From: Oceanococcus sp041625325
Lineage (GTDB): Bacteria; Pseudomonadota; Gammaproteobacteria; Nevskiales; Oceanococcaceae
Assembly: GCA_041625325.1 (NCBI GenBank)
Contig: JBFJTN010000094.1
Coordinates: 1 to 12,447, forward strand
Reading direction: 5' to 3'
Length of the DNA stretch: 12,447 bases
Each line of letters begins with the position of its first letter. The first letter of the stretch is position 1. The translations under genes were made by a program, and so were the position numbers. The notes under the pieces are model-generated. The model did not search any database. It was not told the DNA's origin and was given only the letters and a program-made list of their open reading frames with translations. Positions 7,372 through 12,447 of the stretch are shown piece after piece.

Positions 7372-7741
7372 CACCCCTCCGGATCTCTTCAATCAGCCGC
7401 GCCACGGAACCCAGGAAGTCGGCCTTGTTGATGAATGCGTCCGCACCCGCCTTGGCGGCATGGGAGCGATGTTCCGAATCGTCATAGATGCTGACAATCG
7501 CGATGATCGGCGGATCATCCTGCGCCTTGATCAGGCGCGTGGCCTGTATGCCACCCATGCGCGGCATCGACAGGTCCATGATCAGCAGATCGGGACGCAG
7601 CTTCTCGCACAGGTGAATGGCTTCCTCGCCGTCGCAGCCGAGGCCGATCAGCTCCACGCCATCGACTTCCTCGAGCAGGACCTGGGCGAGCCGGCGAAAG
7701 TCGACATGGTCATCGACCACGACCGTTCTGATGTTGTCCAT
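7343..7741 (-). CDS. Stand-alone receiver-domain response regulator
   Basis: A single CheY-like receiver of 132 aa with no output domain. The expected phosphorylation residues are all present: acidic pair Asp10-Asp11, phospho-acceptor Asp56 in LLIMDLSMP, Ser84 in AIVS, and Lys106 in INKAD. The start ATG at 7741 has GGGAG about 7 nt upstream; an in-frame GTG at 7756 lies over that ribosome site and is less likely. It sits 21 bp after rpoN, and its end overlaps fleQ by 29 bp, so the three are probably co-translated. It could pass a phosphorylation signal by binding another protein; FleQ, whose own receiver lacks the Asp, is an attractive but unproven partner. No histidine kinase gene is in the window. 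Confidence 0.88.
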   Translation of the reverse strand: MDNIRTVVVDDHVDFRRLAQVLLEEVDGVELIGLGCDGEEAIHLCEKLRPDLLIMDLSMPRMGGIQATRLIKAQDDPPIIAIVSIYDDSEHRSHAAKAGADAFINKADFLGSVARLIEEIRRGDVDFANFAA

Positions 7742-7762
7742 AGCTTTCTCCCTCACGGCCGA

Positions 7763-9172
7763 TCAGCAGGCCAGCCTGGTTTCCGGGGATCCGTAGACGC
7801 GCCGCTGCATCACCGACTTTACCCGATATTGTTCCAGGCGGTCCCGGGATGAAGCGATGCCCAGGGCCTCGCGATATTTGGCGATGGTGCGGCGGGCGAT
7901 CTTCACCCCGCGGCGGGCCAGAATGGCCGCGATGTCGACGTCGCGCAGGGGCTGATCCGGCGCCTCGCCACTGACCAGCTTCTCGATCATGGCCTTCACC
8001 GCCGTGCCGGACGCCGACACGCCTTCGGCGGTGACCAGCTGGCTGGGGAAGAAGGTCTTGAGCGAAAACACGCCATGCGGGGTCTGTACATACTTGCTCG
8101 TTGTGATGCGGGAAATCGTGCTCTCGTGCACGCCGATCGCATCAGCGACCTGGCGCAGGGTGAGCGGGCACAGCGCGGTCTGGCCGCGCTGCAGGAAGGC
8201 CTGCTGGCACTCGAAGATGTACTGGGTGGCGCGCAGCAGGGTGTCATTGCGCATTTCCACGCTGCGCAGCAGCCAGCGCGCCTCCTGCAGCTGGGTGCGC
8301 AGGGCCTTGGCCCGGCTGTCCTCCGAGACGGCACGCTCGTAATCGGGGTTGATCCGCAGGCTCGGTACCGCCGAGTTGTTCAGGGAAACGTTCCAGCCCC
8401 CCTCGCCGGCTTCCACGCGGACATCCGGAATCACCACGCTGGCCAGCTCCACTTCTGCCGCCGGCTTCGGACTGAGGCTGCGGATCAGGCGGATGGCTTC
8501 GGCGACAGCGTCCTCGCTGGCGTCCAGAGCGCGGCCCAGTTCCTGCAGGTCCATCCGCGCCAGGCTGTCCAGATGGTCGGCAACGATGGCCAGGGCCAGC
8601 GCGCGGCCGGGCATGCTGTCGGCCAGTTCTTCCAGCTGGATCTGCAGGCATTCGGCCAGGTTGCGGGCGCCGAAGCCGACCGGTTCCAGGCGCTGCAGCA
8701 CATGCAGCACCGCCTCGACCTCGGCCGGGCTCACCGGCTCGCTGAGGGACAGTTCATTGGCGATGACCCGGGTGGAACAGCCGAGATAGCCGTTGTCGTC
8801 GGTGGCATCGACGATCGCCGCGGCGATGCGCAGACTGCCCTCGTCGTTGAGCTGCAACTGGGCCTGCTCCAGGATGCGCATGGGCACCTTGTGCTCGGCC
8901 TCGACCAGGCGGTCCTCGAAACGGTAGTCGTCGTCAGCGGTCGGCCGACTGCTGGCCGTCCAGCTGTCCCGCTGCGGCCGGTCGGCGTCCACGGAGACCA
9001 GGGAGCCGGCGGCGGCATCCTCGTCGATCTCCAGCATGACATTGTCTTCCAGCGCGGCCTTGAGCTCGTCGGCGAGTTCCTCCGCCGACAGCTGCAGGAA
9101 GCGGATGGACTCTGCCAGCTGTGGCGTCATCGCCACCTTCTGGCTGATCTTGAGACTCAGGGCCTGCTGCAT
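7763..9172 (-). CDS. rpoN: RNA polymerase sigma-54 factor (flagellar-cluster copy)
   Basis: Sigma-54 binds -24/-12 promoters and needs an AAA+ activator such as FleQ. The product is 469 aa. Region I (1-50) starts MQQALSLKISQKVAMTPQL, the Gln/Leu-rich activator-responsive part; the acidic region II is short. The core-binding domain includes LEPVGFGARNLAECLQIQL (162-180). The DNA-binding domain has a helix-turn-helix near 339-358 and the RpoN box ARRTIAKYRE (426-435), which reads the -24 element. About 20 residues follow where E. coli RpoN ends, an unusual tail. The start has a very purine-rich ribosome site (GGAGGAGAGGAG). Related bacteria carry another rpoN near ptsN, so this may be a second, flagella-dedicated copy (inference). 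Confidence 0.96.
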   Translation of the reverse strand: MQQALSLKISQKVAMTPQLAESIRFLQLSAEELADELKAALEDNVMLEIDEDAAAGSLVSVDADRPQRDSWTASSRPTADDDYRFEDRLVEAEHKVPMRILEQAQLQLNDEGSLRIAAAIVDATDDNGYLGCSTRVIANELSLSEPVSPAEVEAVLHVLQRLEPVGFGARNLAECLQIQLEELADSMPGRALALAIVADHLDSLARMDLQELGRALDASEDAVAEAIRLIRSLSPKPAAEVELASVVIPDVRVEAGEGGWNVSLNNSAVPSLRINPDYERAVSEDSRAKALRTQLQEARWLLRSVEMRNDTLLRATQYIFECQQAFLQRGQTALCPLTLRQVADAIGVHESTISRITTSKYVQTPHGVFSLKTFFPSQLVTAEGVSASGTAVKAMIEKLVSGEAPDQPLRDVDIAAILARRGVKIARRTIAKYREALGIASSRDRLEQYRVKSVMQRRVYGSPETRLAC

Positions 9173-9248
9173 GTCTTCTCCTCTCCTCCGCGACAGGATT
9201 GGGTCGCTCCTGGGGAGACAGCATCCGGCTCAACTCGTCAAGAAAATG

Positions 9249-9788
9249 TCATTCGCCATCCCTATGCAAATTCGAGGCCTGCCGGTTCTGGGCCAGGGCC
9301 CGGCGATGGCGGCGGAATATGTGCCGCGACAGGGCTTCCGTCAGCTCCTCGGACAAGGCGGCGAAGCGCAGTTCGCGACGCCCGTCCACCGCCGGGGACA
9401 GCTGCTCCACCGGCAGAACCAGTGGCTGGGGCAGTACATCATTGAGGTACAGCGCCACGCTGCGGGTGGGCCCGGCCGGCTCCGGCAGCGCGTCGGCGTC
9501 GAAGCGCAGTCCGTCCAGCGAGACGGTGACCGCCACCGGCGCGGGCAGCGCGCACTGGGCGCGCCAGAATCCGGCGAACATCTGGATCAGCACGTTCAGC
9601 TTGTTGTCCAGCTGCTGCAGTTCCGGACCGCGCGTGTCGGATTCCTCGCCGGTCGGCGTGAAGTGCATCTCCAGGGCGGAGACCGCCGTGAGCACGCCGA
9701 TGTTGGCCTGGTCCGACACCATGGCGTCGCCATCCTGCAGGCGCAGGGCGCAGCGATCCTCATAGCAGGGGCCGTCGGGCAGAGACAT
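9249..9788 (-). CDS. Non-canonical PilZ-like protein
   Basis: A 179-aa cytoplasmic protein of the PilZ-related type found between fliS and rpoN in Xanthomonas-like clusters. Visible parts are a helical segment LQQLDNKLNVLIQMFAGFW (57-75, leucine-rich, likely self-associating), a beta-rich part with VAVTVSLDGLRF (85-96) resembling the PilZ barrel, and a basic C-terminal helix, SRHIFRRHRRALAQNR (154-169). The canonical c-di-GMP signature RxxxR plus (D/N)xSxxG is not complete: no RxxxR is seen before the barrel and Thr88 replaces the Asp/Asn. It therefore may not bind c-di-GMP and may act through protein contacts. The start ATG at 9788 is chosen over upstream codons that would overlap fliS; its ribosome site is weak. 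It occupies the place where fliT often lies. PilZ assignment is from resemblance only. Confidence 0.65.
   Translation of the reverse strand: MSLPDGPCYEDRCALRLQDGDAMVSDQANIGVLTAVSALEMHFTPTGEESDTRGPELQQLDNKLNVLIQMFAGFWRAQCALPAPVAVTVSLDGLRFDADALPEPAGPTRSVALYLNDVLPQPLVLPVEQLSPAVDGRRELRFAALSEELTEALSRHIFRRHRRALAQNRQASNLHRDGE
9265..9280 (-). promoter_or_regulatory. Possible weak sigma-54 promoter upstream of rpoN
   Basis: On the minus strand AGGCCTCGAATTTGCA has the invariant GG and GC at 10-nt spacing and a perfect TTGCA -12 element; the -24 element is imperfect (GGCCT instead of GGCAC). It lies in the last codons of the PilZ-like gene. The predicted start is near 9254, about 80 nt before rpoN, so it could provide self-activation of rpoN. 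A chance match within coding sequence is quite possible. Confidence 0.3.
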
Positions 9789-9823
9789 GTCGGGATTCCG
9801 AATGCGCCGGCTTGTGGCCGGAC

Positions 9824-10210
9824 CTAGCGGATATCCAGCCAGGCGGCGTAGATCTGCGACAGCAGGTCCATGCACTCGAGCAGGGCTTCCTGATCCCGGC
9901 GGCGGTTGGCGTGCAGCAGGCGCCGCTGCACGTAGTCATAGAGATTTTCCATTTCGGCGGCGAGTTCGCCGCCCTGGGCGTGGTCCAGGGAACTGCGCAG
10001 CTCCGCCACGATGACGCCGGCGGCGCCGATCTTGGCGGCGGCCTGCGGGTAGTCCGCGTTCATCAGGGCCACCCGGGCGGCCCCGGCGCGTTCGATCGCG
10101 CCCCCCAGCAGCAGGCTGACCAGTCCATGCGGATCAGCTGCGGCCACGCCGCTGCTGGTGGCAACGGTCTGGTAGGTGCTGGAAGCGTAGGCGTTGGTGG
10201 CGGCGTACAT
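9824..10210 (-). CDS. fliS: Flagellin export chaperone FliS
   Basis: Cytoplasmic chaperone that binds the C-terminus of newly made flagellin, stops it polymerising and hands it to the export gate. The product is 128 aa, all-helical, normal length. It begins MYAATNAYASSTYQT and has the family core DPHGLVSLLLGGAIERA (about 27-43), then the conserved helix LYDYVQRRLLHANRRRD and the typical end LLSQIYAAWLDIR. ATG 10210 has AAGGAG 7 nt upstream; an in-frame TTG two codons earlier is unlikely. It lies 160 bp downstream of fliD with a structured gap between, so it could have its own promoter. Its likely client, FliC, is encoded at the right edge. Confidence 0.93.
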   Translation of the reverse strand: MYAATNAYASSTYQTVATSSGVAAADPHGLVSLLLGGAIERAGAARVALMNADYPQAAAKIGAAGVIVAELRSSLDHAQGGELAAEMENLYDYVQRRLLHANRRRDQEALLECMDLLSQIYAAWLDIR

Positions 10211-10371
10211 TGGCAATCTCCTTTATGTCCTGTAGGACTTATCGGTCTGGCGGGAGATTTCTGAAGCCTGCGGCAAGGACTTTTGCTGAGGCGGTCGGCG
10301 CGGCGCTGTCTGCCGAGCCCGCGCGCGCCGGGCAGCACCGCCCAACGGGTCTGCCGGCCCAGCCCGCCCCG
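10211..10371 (-). other. Structured fliD-fliS intergenic region
   Basis: This 161-bp gap has no gene. Just after the fliD stop it is very GC-rich and able to fold, with GGCGCG/CGCGCC arms at 10301-10306 and 10325-10330 and a GCCGG/CCGGC-type pairing nearby, but no U-tract, so any terminator would be non-classical. Close to fliS are the sigma-28-like element and a short inverted repeat GTCCT-AC-AGGAC (10227-10238). Confidence 0.45.
10239..10265 (-). promoter_or_regulatory. Weak sigma-28-like promoter before fliS
   Basis: On the minus strand ACCGATAA at 10246-10239 matches the FliA (sigma-28) -10 consensus GCCGATAA at 7 of 8 bases. Eleven bases upstream the -35 region reads TTCAGAAA, a poor match to TAAAGTTT. 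The position, about 30 nt before the fliS start, suits a late-gene promoter. The -35 mismatch makes this uncertain. Confidence 0.3.
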
Positions 10372-11745
10372 TCAGCTGGAGCTGCCGCCGCTGCGCACGC
10401 CGGGCAGGTTGGCCAGTTGCTGGCTGAGATAGCTGCTGACCTGCTGCATCTGCGCCAGCATGGCGTCCAGCGCGGTGAACTGCTTGAGATAGCGGGCCTC
10501 CACCTGCTCCATGCGCAGGTCCAGCGCCTCACGCCGGTCGCTGATGCGTTCCAGCTGGGCGTTCAGCGTGTCCATGCGCGCGCTGATCACGCCGTCGCCG
10601 TCCACATAGCGCCCCGCCAGCTGGGTCAGCGTCTCGGTGAAACTGCCGCTGCCGCTGAAGAAATTGCGCACGCCGCTGGCATCGCTGGCGATGGCATCGG
10701 CCAGGGCCGATTCGTCCAGGCTCATGCGCCCGTCCACATCCAGGCTGATACCCAGCTCGCCCAGCGTGTTGGTGGCGCCGCCGCCATAACTCTCCGACAG
10801 CGAGATGCGCAGCTGGCTGCGCAGGCCGCGCAGCATGGAATCGGCATTCAGCGAGCCGGCCCCCTCACCGCTGGCATCCGCGCTGCCCAGCGTCTGCGCG
10901 GTATCCAGATAGGCGTTGTAGGCCTCCACGAAGGCCTTGACCGATTCGCTGAAGGCCGCGTCATCGCGCTGTACGGTCAGATCAAGGCTGGCCCCTGCGG
11001 TGCTCTGCTTGAGGCTGATGCTCAGGCCGTCGATGGCCCCGGTCACCGTGTTGGAACTGGAGGTGATCAGCTGGCCATCGATGCGGATCTGGGCATCCTG
11101 GAAACCGCGCGTGGTGGCCAGGTCGTTGACCAGGTCGTTCAGACCTGCCGAACTGCCGCCCGCGGCCGCGATCTGAATCTCGCTCTCGCTGCCGGTGTCG
11201 CCGGAACCGAGCACCAGGACCGCGCCGGCATCCCCATTGATGATCGTGGCCACCACCCCGGGATTGTCCGCCGCGCCATTGATGGCGTCGCGGATGTCGC
11301 TCAGGCTCGTCGCGCCGGCCAGGATGTCCACCGAGAAATTCTGCCCGCCCAGGGAGATATCCAGGCGGCCCTCGCCCACCTCCGCATCGGCCGAGGCCAG
11401 CGGCGTGGCCGTGGTCATGCGATGGGACTGGGCCAGCTGCAGCACCTCGACCTGGTAGCTGCCGATGCCCGCGCCAGGACTGGCCGTGGCGGAAAAATAG
11501 CTGTCGTCCGCCACGCTGGTCTGGCGGGCGCTGATCACATCGGGATCATCCAGCTTGCCCAGCGCCGCGTTCAGCTGATCGATGGCGCTCTTCAGCGCCC
11601 CCAGCCCCGACAGCTGGAAGTTGGTCCGGGATTCCTGCCGGTTGAGCTGCAGGGCAAAGGGCTGCCGCTCGGCCGACACCAGATTGTTGACCAGCCCCGC
11701 GACATCCAGACCGGAGCCGACGCCTGCTGAGGAAATTGTTGGCAT
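10372..11745 (-). CDS. fliD: Flagellar filament cap protein FliD
   Basis: Exported protein that forms the cap at the filament tip and folds incoming flagellin. The product is 457 aa, similar to other FliD proteins (about 450-480). The N-terminus carries the hallmark GSGLDVAGLVNNLVSAER (about 10-27), then a variable D2/D3 region from about 90 to 330 rich in Gly, Ser and Asp, and the coiled C-terminal D0/D1 part (about 380-450) ending in a Ser-rich tail. No cleavable signal peptide, as expected for type III export. The start ATG at 11745 gives the conserved MPTISSAGVGSGLD start; no other early Met exists. A near-perfect sigma-54 promoter lies in the 27-bp gap after flaG, extremely close to this start. 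Confidence 0.95.
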   Translation of the reverse strand: MPTISSAGVGSGLDVAGLVNNLVSAERQPFALQLNRQESRTNFQLSGLGALKSAIDQLNAALGKLDDPDVISARQTSVADDSYFSATASPGAGIGSYQVEVLQLAQSHRMTTATPLASADAEVGEGRLDISLGGQNFSVDILAGATSLSDIRDAINGAADNPGVVATIINGDAGAVLVLGSGDTGSESEIQIAAAGGSSAGLNDLVNDLATTRGFQDAQIRIDGQLITSSSNTVTGAIDGLSISLKQSTAGASLDLTVQRDDAAFSESVKAFVEAYNAYLDTAQTLGSADASGEGAGSLNADSMLRGLRSQLRISLSESYGGGATNTLGELGISLDVDGRMSLDESALADAIASDASGVRNFFSGSGSFTETLTQLAGRYVDGDGVISARMDTLNAQLERISDRREALDLRMEQVEARYLKQFTALDAMLAQMQQVSSYLSQQLANLPGVRSGGSSS

Positions 11746-11756
11746 GTCAGTGCACC

Positions 11757-11772
11757 TGCAATCCGCGTGCCC
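11757..11772 (-). promoter_or_regulatory. Sigma-54 (-24/-12) promoter of fliD
   Basis: On the minus strand GGGCACGCGGATTGCA contains GG at 11771-11770 and GC at 11759-11758 with 10 nt between, matching GGCACG-N4-TTGCA in full. Counting 12 nt from the -12 C puts the transcript start at 11746, one base before the fliD ATG. It lies between the flaG stop and fliD. The match is as good as that before fliE, so chance is unlikely, but the leader would be almost absent. Confidence 0.7.
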
Positions 11773-12129
11773 TCAGGCCCGCGCGTCGAAGCCCAGCTTG
11801 CCGCTGGCCTGGATCTGCTCGATCCGCTCGGCAATGCGCAGCACCACCTCGGATGGCACCTGCCGGATCACTTCGCCATCCTGGTCGAGCAGGCTCACCA
11901 CCAGGCGCTCGCTGTCCTGGTCGATCCGGAACTGCAGCGAAGAGTCCGCACCACGGATGACATTGGCACCCAGCCCATCGAAACGGCGCCGCTCCGAGGA
12001 ATCACGGGCGCCTCCGGATTCCGCTTCCCGGGCCGCATCCACCGGGGACACGGCGCGGACCGGGCGCGGCACATCGGCCGGGACCGGCTGCTGCTGAGCC
12101 AGGTGCGTGAGGGGGGATACGTCAATCAT
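11773..12129 (-). CDS. flaG: FlaG-family flagellar protein
   Basis: Small protein commonly encoded between fliC and fliD; in Pseudomonas and Vibrio it influences filament length, by an unclear mechanism. The product is 118 aa. The first 50 residues are a low-complexity Pro/Ala/Arg/Glu-rich part; the conserved C-terminal domain has SLQFRIDQDSERLVVSLLDQ (64-83), then the family hallmark DGEVIRQVPSEVVLRIAERI. No signal peptide or membrane helix. The start ATG at 12129 has GGAG about 9 nt upstream. It follows fliC by 74 bp containing a long hairpin, and precedes fliD by 27 bp containing a sigma-54 promoter, so it may be transcribed partly by read-through from fliC. Confidence 0.9.
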   Translation of the reverse strand: MIDVSPLTHLAQQQPVPADVPRPVRAVSPVDAAREAESGGARDSSERRRFDGLGANVIRGADSSLQFRIDQDSERLVVSLLDQDGEVIRQVPSEVVLRIAERIEQIQASGKLGFDARA

Positions 12130-12146
12130 TTTCGGTCTCCGGTTGC

Positions 12147-12182
12147 GGGCCGGATCAGCGGGAAGCCCCGCCGATCCGGCCC
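12147..12182 (-). terminator. Long hairpin between fliC and flaG
   Basis: Arms 12147-12156 and 12173-12182 pair perfectly over 10 bp (GGGCCGGATC/GATCCGGCCC). After one A-C mismatch, 12158-12162 and 12167-12171 pair over 5 more bp around an AAGC loop. No U-run follows on the minus strand, so it is not a classical terminator. It is more likely a 3'-end stabiliser or partial terminator that lets fliC mRNA exceed flaG mRNA. It ends shortly before the flaG ribosome site. Confidence 0.6.
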
Positions 12183-12203
12183 TGCGGCATCACGGTGCCG
12201 TCA

Positions 12204-12447
12204 TCAACCCAGCAGGCTGAGCACGTTCTGCGGCGCCACATTGGCCTGGGCCAGCATGGCCGTGCCGGCTTGCTGCAGGATCTGCGCCCGGGTCAGGGCC
12301 GCGGTCTCCGCGGCAAAGTCCGCATCACGAATCCGCGAGCGGGCCGCCGACAGGTTCTCCGAGGTGGTCTGCAGGCTGGCAATCTTCGATTCCATGCGGT
12401 TCTGCACCGCACCCAGATCGGCGCGGGTGCCGTTCACCGTATCCAGC
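12204..12447 (-). CDS. fliC: Flagellin FliC, C-terminal end (gene continues past window)
   Basis: Last 80 codons of flagellin, the subunit of the flagellar filament, exported by the type III system and chaperoned by FliS. The visible part is the conserved C-terminal D1/D0 coiled coil: LGAVQNRMESKIASLQTTSE, then SRIRDADFAAETAALTRAQI, then the typical end QANVAPQNVLSLLG. The reading frame is open to the right edge; a GTG at 12437 is internal, not the start. Promoter and N-terminus are outside the window. It is the first gene of the late block seen here and is followed by the hairpin at 12147-12182. No oddity in the visible part. Confidence 0.95.
   Translation of the reverse strand, partial: LDTVNGTRADLGAVQNRMESKIASLQTTSENLSAARSRIRDADFAAETAALTRAQILQQAGTAMLAQANVAPQNVLSLLG

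Noticed and set aside
5968..7431. Long open frame on the plus strand opposite fleQ
   Set aside because: Composition is typical of an antisense shadow (His/Gln/Arg/Gly-rich) and the opposite strand encodes a clear FleQ.
9236..9241. TTGACG on the minus strand as a -35 for rpoN
   Set aside because: No plausible -10 at 16-18 bp spacing.
9789..9823. CCGGC/GCCGG hairpin between fliS and the PilZ-like gene as a terminator
   Set aside because: Only 5 bp and no U-tract; co-transcription across it is more likely.
10270..10286. Sigma-54-like element before fliS
   Set aside because: The -12 half is good (TTGCC) but the invariant GG of the -24 half is GC and the rest of that half does not match.
12184..12203. 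GGCAC...TGCC on the minus strand as a sigma-54 promoter for flaG
   Set aside because: The GG-to-GC spacing is 9 instead of 10 nt, which normally abolishes sigma-54 recognition.
1..12447. CRISPR arrays, insertion sequences, tRNA or rRNA genes, phage parts
   Set aside because: No spaced direct repeats, transposase motifs, cloverleaf structures or rRNA-like stretches were seen; the gene content is core flagellar.

Overview
The window is high-GC proteobacterial DNA holding most of one flagellar gene block. Thirteen genes lie on the minus strand, so transcription runs from high to low coordinates. The gene order is fliC (3' end only), flaG, fliD, fliS, a PilZ-like protein gene, rpoN, a lone receiver-domain gene, a fleQ-like activator gene, then fliE, fliF, fliG, fliH and fliI. 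As I recall it, this order, with rpoN, a lone receiver and fleQ between fliS and fliE, is the one seen in the Xanthomonas/Lysobacter group of Gammaproteobacteria. The genus cannot be read from the sequence. On the plus strand, at the left edge, is the 3' part of a HAD-family phosphatase gene that converges on the flagellar block.

Layout from high to low coordinates: (1) 12447-9824 encodes the late filament parts: flagellin C-terminus, FlaG, the filament cap FliD and the chaperone FliS. (2) 9788-5962 is a regulatory island: PilZ-like protein, sigma-54, stand-alone receiver and the sigma-54 activator FleQ. (3) 5880-916 encodes the early basal body and export parts FliE, FliF (MS ring), FliG (switch/rotor), FliH and FliI (export ATPase and its regulator); fliF to fliI are joined by 4-8 bp stop/start overlaps. 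(4) 915-657 is a non-coding gap with a CRP/Clp-like site, a possible promoter, three consecutive hairpins and an intrinsic terminator. (5) 656-1 is the HAD phosphatase.

The genes make a self-contained control circuit. RpoN and FleQ are encoded in the middle, and textbook -24/-12 (sigma-54) promoters are visible directly upstream of fliE (5938-5953) and fliD (11757-11772), with a weaker one upstream of rpoN itself.

The most unusual item is in the gap after fliI. A CRP-type TGTGA-N6-TCACA near-match is centred exactly 41.5 bp upstream of the start site implied by a -10-like hexamer. The transcript would be about 140 nt, with three hairpins, exposed UCCC-rich segments and a U-tract terminator: a candidate small RNA. 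Other points of interest are a FleQ whose c-di-GMP contact motifs appear eroded, a PilZ-like protein lacking the canonical ligand motifs, a fliD promoter predicted to start transcription at the start codon, and the lack of fliJ after fliI.
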